Source: Undaria pinnatifida
Lineage: Eukaryota; Sar; Phaeophyceae; Laminariales; Alariaceae
Direction of reading: 5' to 3'
DNA: 64,000 nt
Assembly: GCA_012845835.1 (NCBI GenBank)
Contig: JABAKD010000025.1
Location: 957,001-1,021,000 of the forward strand
Positions within the stretch are counted from its first letter, which is position 1. The number at the start of each line of letters is the position of its first letter. Shown in pieces: positions 55,724 through 64,000 of this stretch. Below the pieces are notes generated by a model. The model was not told the DNA's origin, ran no database searches, and was given only the letters and a program-made list of their open reading frames with translations. Made by a program: the position numbers and the translations under genes.

Positions 55724-56302
55724 ATGCCCTGTGACACTGCATCGCACAGCCGGGTATCCACAGACACGCACACATGGCACAAGAGCTCATTTCTCTCGAC
55801 GGTGCTGACGACGTCATCCCTGGCGTACCTAGTGCCAACGCCGAAAGCGGAGATCCCGTCGGTGACGTTGCGGCCATTATCGGCCCGCGGACCATCTTGG
55901 CGACTGCATGCCGACGCAGAAAATGTGCTCTCGCTCGTGAATCATGAGCACAAGCGCGGCAAGCCGCTCACTTTCGACAACCCGCGGTGGAAGTTTTTCA
56001 TTATCTACCTCAAAGGCCCGCTCCCTGGAATAACTGTGTGCAAGTTTTGCGAGGCGAACGGTGACTTCACCGATTCCGAGGATTGGTTCGAGTCCCCTTT
56101 CCACTTGAGGCAGCATCTAGACGACAAGAGGAAAGGGTATCGCTAGGCCCTTAAAAAGCACGAGGCGCGTGGGGCGGGCAGCAAAGGCGGAGAGAGTGGC
56201 GGGGCCTCGAGCGAAAAGGATACGGGGATAATCATTGCCTGCATGGACAGCGTCAAGCCATTCATGAGCACGATTGTTTCGTTCGTCATTGACACCGCTT
56301 AA
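55724..56302 (+). pseudogene. BED-type zinc-finger protein fragment with a premature stop
   Basis: The frame reads RWKFFIIYLKGPLPGITVC, then KFCEANGDFTDSEDWFESPF and HLRQHLDDKRKG. This is a Cx2C...HxxxH finger after an aromatic-rich lead, the usual form of BED domains in transposase-derived proteins. A TAG at 56144-56146 interrupts it, and the same frame stays open for another 51 codons (ALKKHEARGAG... to TAA 56300-56302), so the TAG looks like a nonsense mutation of a longer gene. The N-terminal limit is uncertain: a competing ATG at 55774 in another frame (57 codons) has a plausible acidic sequence. No transposase core follows. Confidence 0.4.
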
Positions 56303-57564
56303 TAATCAAATGTGGTGAGGACTTACTTGCGTTTCGCGCAACGTTGGGAGGAACAGAAATATGCGAATAATATCACGGAGGGGTCCAAGACCTTCTTCTT
56401 TTGGGGATGAGTTTTGCACCGCTAATGTAGTCTTTTGGTGATGAGTTCACTAATCGCTCCTGTCCCCATTCCAGGTAGCACTGCGACTCAAAAAAAAACT
56501 CTCATGTTCCTCCATTAATAGTCCGGGGTAAATTTGCCTGTTACAAGGTTCCCCTCCGGGAAGTCTCTAAGGGAGTGGCGCAAGAACGAAACCCAAGCAT
56601 CCAACATCTGACCGTCTGTGGGCAAATAAGATGTACCTGGTGGTTAAGTGAAAGCTATATTGTCCGCAGATCTCGATAAGCGGAGTGTGGGCAGGCGCCC
56701 TCCGGGGTACGGTTCGCTCTCTCCCCGTCGTGGTGGAGAACCGTATATAAGTGGTAATCCCACGAGTACGTGTCCAGCGCCAGTAGTACTCGTACGCTGC
56801 GGACTTTTTATACGGGCGACTTTCGCGGTAAAATTTTCGCGTGGTGAATAATAAAAGGTCGAAAGGTGGATGTTCAACAGGCAAAAAAACAAAATCAGCT
56901 GTTGTTCCGTGCGCCGTCTTTCTATCGTGGTTTTCATGTTTTTTCTTTGTTGCCCTGTTTCGTAAAGAAATCGGCAATTTCAGAATAAGTACTCTTCGTG
57001 TCTTGTTGAGCCAGATATTGAACTTCACGACAAGTGATACACGCCATGATCGGCAATCATCCCCCTTCACCGCCAGTTCGTCGCAGAGAGTGCGCGGGTT
57101 GATGACCTGTAGGGCTTCTATTGTCGCTGAGACAGGGAAGCCCTTTCTCATGGAGCATCGTCGCCTATATCCACTGCTGTTTGCTTTCAAGATTCAAGAA
57201 AAGTTACGCTGGATTGTTTTGAGCGTCGTCCGATCCAAAATCGTGCCCTCGTGGAGACGTAAGCAACTCGCCTCAGCATAGCGAGGACTCGCCACGTGCA
57301 CGTACATGATGTATCCTACTGCTGCTGTGCGGCAAGGTTGTACACGAATTGTTGTGCTGTCCTCATGATCTCTGGTCCCTGTCATCTGTGGTGTGAGCAA
57401 AACCTCCGACCCAGACAACATTACCTCTCTGTTATGTACGTAAAAATACAGTCTATTTGGACGTAAATGTTGAAGTGGGGTGGTAAATAAATTTGTATTC
57501 AAAGGTTCTTATATTACCGCCAAAATTGACACGACCTATCGACATGCAATGGAGATGCGCACGA
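56303..57564. other. Region with opposing unrecognised open frames
   Basis: A 207-codon frame on - (56567-57190) and a 146-codon frame on + (56841-57281) overlap. The - frame is rich in Arg, Thr and Tyr; the + frame has a hydrophobic stretch (LSWFSCFFFVALF). Neither has a recognisable family, and only one could be real. Confidence 0.25.
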
Positions 57565-58055
57565 AGCGGCAGCACAGCGGAAATACGGAGTATGGTGTGG
57601 TGACAAATGGCACGCTTCGACCAAACAATCAGCTTGTACATCAGCAGCCACACGCGCATAGGGTTGCAGGCTGCTGATGCTAGGGGGCTGGACTGCTGCT
57701 GGGCTGCTGGGCGGCAGGATCGTAGCGTGGTGCTCTGTGCAAAAAGAGGGAATGAAACGTGTACCCTCCAAGAGGAGAAAAGCCCGGTTTGCATATAAAC
57801 CTCACGTACGTACGCGGGGATAGGGGATGCAGACACCTAATCCCCGAGGATGTTGCGGAAACCTGGGGATTTGCCTTATATGTGCCCAAGGCCAAAAAAA
57901 AGTTTAAAAGGCTTGCCAAGCGCGACCCACTGCACGGATTGCGCCCAAACCTCCGGCAACGTGAACCCGACGGTCAAATTGTGCCCACCCCACCCGACCT
58001 TTCGGAAAAAGGTGCGAGCACGAAAAGATGTGCCTAAAGGAAAAAAAAACGTCAC
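57565..58055. repeat. Dispersed repeat R1, copy 2
   Basis: Matches 21000-21480 in direct orientation, 36.6 kb apart. This copy is slightly more GC-rich and has a longer A run in place of ACAAACA. Confidence 0.75.
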
Positions 58056-59786
58056 AATTATACATATACACATATGCGGTGCACCTCTAGTTTCTGTCAT
58101 TTCTTGTGTAAACTGAATTCTTATTTTGTTTGTTTCGTTTGAAACTCAAGTTCATGTAAGTCATGTTTTAATGCGCTGTTCTTTCGTAAAATGGGGGCAA
58201 ATAGCGTATTTTTCGCCTCCCGCGGAGCCTTTAGGGGGATTCTTTCCAGGCTACTCCGGCGCGGGCCCTCCAGGGGCGCCTCCAGCGGGGCATCCTGGAC
58301 CGGCCGGGGGCTTTTGGGTTCTCTTCGCTCGCCTGACTTAGCCGACCAGCGACTATTTATTAGTCGCGAAATGAAACCAACTCACAACCCTACCAGTTCC
58401 ATATGTAATGTTGATATGTATTAACTAACCACCCACACACAGCACTCTCCTCCGTCCCCATCACCTGCGATAAGCATTACGAATGCAGCAAGCTCCTGTT
58501 CAAGTATTCCACCTTCCCCCCTTTACTCGCTCCTCTGTCCTCACCAGTCATACGACCACAGGATAAACAAATAATCTGGTAATTCCACAGTCGTCATATT
58601 TCGTCCCTTCAAAAACATTTTGAGTAGTTTCCGTGCACCGAGTGATTGACACCACCCTGTTGACCCTGATTCAAGGAGCTATATTGTATTGCCAAGGAAA
58701 GGCGCCGACCTATATCCTAAATGAGGGCACATACCCAGTAATACGCGCTATCGGAGTATCAAACACTTCGCAAATATGGGTTTCAGCGGAATCTTTGGTC
58801 TCACAGTTGGCGTGGTATAAAATTTCTATATAACAATACCTGGTATCATACAAAACACAACGCGTTTTCGAAAAACAGTAGACGAAATGTACCTGATGTG
58901 ATGCAAGATTTATTTGGAGGCTCCTCGATGCACCCGCAGCTGCATATTTCATACGATACGACGCAGATTCAGACGACTAGTCGAAAGAGCGCCAGCTCGG
59001 CATGTTGTTCCGCCATGTGTACGTGTGTGAGCGTGGATCTCCCGCTCTTTTACACGGCATGAAAGGACAGAGCCCTTGAAGCCGGCAAAATTTCTAGCAC
59101 ATTTCATAGTTCTAAAACGAGTTAGAATATGCAATGTAATGCCATGATCAGGGGTGGGCTCGCATTATTATCCGCTTATGAGCACAAACCTTAAGGCCAC
59201 TGGGAGACCCAAGCTTTTCCTGGGCCCCGGGTTTCCGGTGACTCTAATATCTACATGCCTATCGAAATAGTAAAACACATGGCTAGGTTAACACGCCGTG
59301 TTTAGAGCTTCGGCAGGTTTGTGGAACACAAACCCGGCAACTCATGAAAAAAGGGCTCAAAATCCACAGATAAATATCGTGAGTCTCGTCAGATCGGTGT
59401 CCCTCTGATGGTTGTCAGCAGAGGAACAAACCTCGACTTTGAGGCACTGCAGTGGTCAAAAATTAGGGTACCAAAACGAGACAAAAAACACCCAGAACAG
59501 GACTTACATGTATGCACTTCGCTATCGGGCAGCTACTACAGTTCGCCACAAACAACCACGGCCCGTGAAATTGAGGAGCGCTCCTGGTGGGGTGTATGAC
59601 GACGTCGGGTCCGCTAGCCAGCTGTCGTAGGCAGCCACAGAAGAGACTTACGACATGTTTTTGTTACTTCGAACTTGCGAGCAGCAACACCAAAAGCTAA
59701 TGAGATCGCTGAAATGTTTTTTTCGCACATGGGAGCCTATTATTATTAATACAATGGGTGCACACAGATAAATAACGGTTTTTACT
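58056..59786. other. Intergenic sequence, no supported gene
   Basis: A short GC-rich block (58215-58310, GGGG/CCCC words) encodes Gly/Ala/Pro-rich frames without further support. The remainder shows nothing that I can defend. Confidence 0.4.
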
Positions 59787-60960
59787 AGAGTGTTTGCGCA
59801 AATACGTTTTTAAAAATTTACTTGCCTTCCGCTAAAAAAAGTGAATTGCCTTCCCACCGAGTTTTTGGTGTGTTTGCGCTAGCGGTAAACAAAATCCTGC
59901 AGGCGACGCCTCCGAAATTTAGTAGGGAAACGGGGATGTGCGCGATTGTAATATACGTACGTACGAGTACAGCAGCAAAGCAGCAGTACGAGTACTCGTA
60001 GTATTATACGATATACGAGTACTCGTTGTACGTACTCCAGTCTCGAGCCTCTCGTTTCAGGTGCAGCAGTACCTGGAACACGGTACATGCAAGCACCCAA
60101 CAGACTACAAATCAGAGGTATGGCGGTCTGTCTCGCGCGTAAAAAACTCCTTGTGAGCAGGGACTACCTCATTACACGTGCTACAAGCAGAGCAACGCCT
60201 TCCTCATGCGACGGAAGGGAAGGCGAAGCGCAGTTTCCCCATGGAACGTGGACCTGTTATTGCGAAGCACCACCCTGCGAAGAATCCGCAGTGAACGCAG
60301 CGGTTTAGGGCAGAGGAGTTTCCGCTCCTCTGCCCTAAACCGAAAGTCATGCCACGCTTCAGTCGCGGTGATGTTGGAGAAGCGCGGTGGCTGCTGTCGC
60401 ACAGATGGACCGATACGAGTCCTATCTTGCCAGATGCGGCACACGATAGCCGCAATCAAGGCGCGTGGTGTCGCTCTCTGCGTTGAGGCTCCTCTCCGCG
60501 TGCGTGCGTTCGACTCCGCCAGCTGCGAGAAGTTCACCATAGCTTGCAGCAAGCGCTGAACCCTTGGTCACGGACGCAGAGGGCAGCAACAGATGGTTCA
60601 TCACCGGCCTGCTGCATATCTCTGATGTTACGCCTGCGCGTCGTGCTCAGGGTACTACCCTCTCAATCCTCCGTGCGTTCGTATTAGTAGCTTGTGTTGT
60701 GTCGTGACAACAGCGTGGTGCTTCAAACTGGTCCTGCTTAGGGCGCTATAGACCCTTGCAGAGGCGTTCTGCCTCGGACAAATGCTCGGTGTGTTGTAGG
60801 CCAATGAAACAGAGAGACAAAATTTACCGTAACTTTTGATCAAAACCTACCTTCGACAAAGTACATTTTTGCCTTTTTTTCAAAAATTTACCGCAAATAT
60901 TGCCTTCGGGACAATTTTTGAAGAAGTAAATTTCTAAAAACGTACTTTCGCAAACACTCT
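59787..60960. mobile_element. 1.17-kb TIR element, possibly PIF/Harbinger-derived
   Basis: The start AGAGTGTTTGCGCAAATACG (59787 on) is inverted at the end, 60924-60960 (ending GCAAACACTCT), with about 85% match over 37 bases. Both sides are flanked by ACT (59784-59786 and 60961-60963), a 3-bp target duplication as made by PIF/Harbinger and CACTA elements. A reverse-strand frame (60181-60552) contains AWHDFRFRAEERKLL and ends in LPFRRMRKAL, which resemble the start of a Harbinger transposase (W..FRF...L); this likeness is weak. Probably non-autonomous. Confidence 0.6.
60301..60342. repeat. Perfect 18-bp hairpin with a 6-base loop
   Basis: CGGTTTAGGGCAGAGGAG (60301-60318), loop TTTCCG, and its exact reverse complement (60325-60342). 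It lies in the interior of the TIR element, within the transposase-like frame, which it interrupts with a mirrored peptide. Confidence 0.95.
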
Positions 60961-61280
60961 ACTCGTACGTAAATGCTTTTTGCCTAACCAGGCAGATGAT
61001 ATCGTATACCTCTCAAATATGTAGCTGAGGAGAGGAGGTAAAGAGACACTAACATTGTTTTTTTTTTCGCACACTTCCACTTTCCAGCTTCTGGACAAGC
61101 CGTGGCCAAAGGTGTCGTCCCTTCTCCCCCCCGGTTCTTGCCTTCAATTTTATCGCGCATAGGGTTCAGCAATCCCTCTGCTCGTTGATTTTTGATGGAG
61201 TGTTGCTAACTCACGCTCTCGCGCTTCCCGCAAGTCAATTTGTGCACGAGAAAAAATCCCAACGATTTTATACGAGAATT

Positions 61281-61360
61281 CACTCGGCGGGGCTCGAACT
61301 CACGAAACTGACCTATACCAGGCTCGAGGATAACCTGATACGCCACCGGGGCGACCGGCA
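61281..61360 (-). tRNA. Degenerate tRNA-like sequence
   Basis: On the - strand it begins TGCCGGTCGCCCCGGTGGCG and contains a box A-like TGGCGTATCAGG and a box B-like GAGTTCGAGCC at the normal spacing. The acceptor stem does not pair. Probably tRNA-derived, not functional. Confidence 0.3.
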
Positions 61361-61424
61361 CTAACATAGGGGTGGTTGGTCAATGCCGTCTTTAGTGAGT
61401 TCCTAGGGTCTGCTAGTAGTATGG

Positions 61425-61595
61425 CATTTGTTTCTCTTTTCCTTTCCTTGCTTCCTCTTCTTGTCTTGCCTTTTTTTTTCTTTCCTTGTCTTCTCATTTC
61501 TTTCTTTTCATCGCTTTCTTTTCTTTTCTTTCTTTTCCTATATTTTTCTTTCTTTTTCCTTCTTTTTCTTACTTGCTCTTCGTTTCTTGTTTCCA
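61425..61595 (+). repeat. Polypyrimidine tract, about 170 bp
   Basis: Almost only C and T (TTTCTTTTCCTTT-type words). The reverse complement reads as a Lys/Glu/Arg-rich open frame, an artefact of the composition. Confidence 0.85.
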
Positions 61596-63349
61596 ATTGA
61601 CTTGCGTCTGTCGTGCGTATGCGTAGTGATAGATACTACGTGTACACGTGTAATATATACGTGGTAGTCTTACTTGGGTGGCTAGCGGTATAGGCGGTTT
61701 TTCCAGGCGCGAGTAATAAGACATATGCACCAGGTATGAACCTGGCACGTCGTAGACTGACTACCGATTTCACTTTTTTACGTTTCTGGTGGAGGCATGA
61801 ATTGCGTCAGCTGCGATATATGCGTGTACCACCTTGGGTTGTTTGTGTTTTCCACTAGGGTATTTCTCACCTCCAGAGTGACTGGAGCCTGTCTTGTGAC
61901 CACGGACCTGATTATGCGAGTTAATGTGAGAACAAATACAACAACTCAACTGCATGCAGCAAAGAGTTCCCCAGGTCGCATAACTACCTAACTCGCGGCT
62001 ACAAACTCCAGTGGTTGGGCTTCCTGCACCGTACAAACCGCACGGTAATCGGGAGCACAGACGAACGCGCCTGACTGCTGTCTGGAGCGCTGCCGGAGTG
62101 AAGACCCGCGGACATGCAGTGAAAAAAGAGCAATCCAACCAAAAACAATAGTTCTTGCCTCTGAAATGGCCGCACCAGAAAACAAAGAAACTCATTGGCG
62201 CTCTCATCCATACTCACAAAAGCAGGAACAAGATGCGGAGGTCCGTATTACGAGCGGTTATTGTGCAAGACGCAGTTCACCTTTCATGCGACTCGCGAGA
62301 ACATCTCACGGCGCTTCGTGCTTGGTGCAAGCAATGTCTGCCTGGTTCGCGAATAGACAACGTGCCCCGTGCCGGCATAGTAGGGATGCCAAGATCTATG
62401 GTCATACGACAACGGCCATGCTCAAAATGAGTACTCGCCCGCTCCCACTACACACACCGTTTCCCCGCCGCCCCACCAAGAAATCACCCCTTATACAAAC
62501 AACCCCCCCCCCCCCCAACCATATACATCAAAATCCGCCATAACACGAAAACACTACCGGACAGATGATATCACCTGTTTACATTTCGAGCCGTCCATTC
62601 AGCAGCTCGAACCCATTTTAGTGTCTTCAAGTTCAAATATACCCCCTACCTCGTGGTGGCCGCAGACAGCGAAACCTTTCCTTTATCAAACCTTTCCTTT
62701 CCCAAACCCCAACTCAACGCCGAAACACAAGCTGTGGAATTCGGGAGTGTCTCCTGGACGCACCCGTTGTAGCGACTTAAATGTCGACTACCATTGTGTG
62801 TAGTCGTGATATCGGCACCTCCGTATGACGACTGACGAAAAGCCGGAGACCAACGCCACGGTATCGAGTACCATGCCCACTTTTCCATCACCGCGCTTGA
62901 GCCACTCGCACGGTTGACTCTTTATCACACGTTCAAAGAGTCTTTTAGGTGTTTTTTGGCGCACAATAGCCTACAATTCCATTCCGGGTTAGAAAAATAA
63001 CACGTCAGGAATATAACAGCACCAAAGCTCAACGAACAACACCACAAAAAACCCGGATGATCACTCGCGTGAGCGACCCTGAGTAACTGCATTTAAGATA
63101 AATCCCGCTAAGTGACCCTCCCTACCGTAGCCTCGGTCCAGAATAATGAATACACTACACTAGTCTACACATGTACAGAGCAGTAGTTCCTACAGAAGTA
63201 ATAACTAGACTAATATCGTGACAGTAACTAGTACTCTGCGAGTCGTGCGGACTCGTTGACCAACATATATCATATATAAGCTGCAGGGGGAGTCGCCGAC
63301 CTATACAGGCTAAGTCGACGGACGGAGGGGGAGGGATGGGGAGGGGGTG

Positions 63350-64000
63350 CAGAGATTGTGGGGTATACTGCACGCGGACGATGCGGGCATCGTATCGCGA
63401 TCATCAGAAGGGCTGGAGAGGATAATGACGGCGATCGTGACTGCGTGCTCGTCGTTCGGGCTTACAGTATCCGAGGCAGAAACAGAGATGATGTGCCTGG
63501 AAACCAAAAGCGGGGGGAAGGGTCCTTCACGATCAATGCAGCCGGCCAGGTTTACAAACAAACAATCCAGTTTTTAAACTTGGGCGGGGCTATCACCGCA
63601 GACAGAAACCTTAGCACTGAAAAAACGCGGCGTCTTCAGAGGGCCTGGGCGTGCTTCCGGCGGTACAAGTGGAAATCTATGATCGCCCGGGTGTGCGTTT
63701 ACGGTTGAAGGTTCGGTTGCTGAAAGCTGAGGTGGTCGAGACACTGCTGTACGGTTGCATGACGTGGAGCCCGAAGAAGCCTGACTATGACAGGCTACGA
63801 CGGGTTCACCGCTCCATGCTCTTCCGATGCCTTGGATGGCGGAAACGGAAGCGCGACGATTACACCCTATCGTACGTCGACGCGCTTGCCAGACAGACAG
63901 ATCCCGAGAGCGTTGAGGTGATAGTGCGCAAACGGAGGATTTTTTTTGCGGGATTCGTGGCACGCATAGGGGAAGAGCGTCTGCCACAGAGGGTGATGTT
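63350..64000 (+). pseudogene. Non-LTR retrotransposon (LINE) reverse transcriptase, 3' part
   Basis: Starts abruptly at the RT active site (HADDAGIVSRS, normally YADD), continues MTAIVTACSSFGLTVSEAET, shifts frame near 63520 to NLGGAITADRNLSTEKTRRLQRAW, shifts again near 63700 to LLKAEVVETLLYGCMTW, LRRVHRSMLFRCLGWRKRKR and RRIFFAGFVARIGEERLPQR, and leaves the window at 64000. This is the thumb and connection region of a LINE polyprotein. Endonuclease and the N-terminal RT are missing, as in 5'-truncated insertions. Two frameshifts make it inactive. It is open at the window edge. Confidence 0.9.

Larger units (their letters stand above)
60961..63349. other. Intergenic sequence, no supported gene
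   Basis: Holds a tRNA-like sequence (61281-61360), a polypyrimidine tract (61425-61595), a C13-like run near 62505 and several short unrecognised frames (for example 61770-62207 on -). Nothing else can be supported. Confidence 0.4.

Noticed and set aside
61300-61596. A 98-codon Lys/Glu/Arg-rich frame on the - strand
   Set aside because: It is the complement of a polypyrimidine tract.
62166-62543. A 125-codon + frame ending in a proline run
   Set aside because: The run comes from a C homopolymer near 62505; an alternative frame overlaps and no domain is visible.

Overview
The window looks like nuclear DNA of a stramenopile, most probably a brown alga. The evidence is spliceosomal genes with GTGAG/GTAAG donors and introns of 0.2 to 12.5 kb, secreted proteins with chlamydial-Pmp-type beta-helix repeats joined to a heterokont-style multi-pass membrane domain, and abundant LTR, LINE and terminal-inverted-repeat debris with CTG and CTA microsatellites. 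Nothing suggests a bacterial, plastid or mitochondrial origin. The lineage is an inference from gene style, not from a marker gene.

Layout. 816-7327 is a complete but dead Ty1/copia element with about 97% identical LTRs and a perfect 5-bp target duplication. 7.3-15.4 kb holds no convincing host gene: an 800-bp CTA microsatellite, an imperfect tandem repeat, a 1.1-kb inverted-repeat element and an array of tRNA-like repeats. 15484-35892 is gene A on the + strand, reconstructed here from ten exons (4665 nt, 1554 residues). Its first intron is 12.5 kb and is filled with repeats, including tRNA-like palindromes. 35893-40602 is the intergenic space between two convergent genes. 40603-48277 is gene B on the - strand, a paralogue of A with nine exons in the window (4062 nt, 1353 residues); its first coding exon or exons are not found and may lie beyond 64000. 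From 48.3 kb to the end there are dispersed repeats, a DNA transposon carrying an 11-bp minisatellite, a BED-finger pseudogene, a second inverted-repeat element with an 18-bp perfect hairpin, and the truncated 3' part of a LINE reverse transcriptase.

The main biology is the A/B pair. Both proteins have parallel beta-helix repeats, then an EGF-like and GYWR/GPYCAVC cysteine-rich module, then about ten transmembrane helices, so they look like surface receptors or channels with a large extracellular adhesin-like domain. Matched exons have the same phases, and six of the nine pairs have identical lengths (163, 155, 153, 286 and 191 nt among them), so the pair arose by an inverted, tail-to-tail duplication of an already spliced gene. 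Introns were later remodelled, for example by a 249-bp DNA transposon in one intron of B. Exon boundaries were set by reading splice signals, phase and A/B homology; no transcript data were available.
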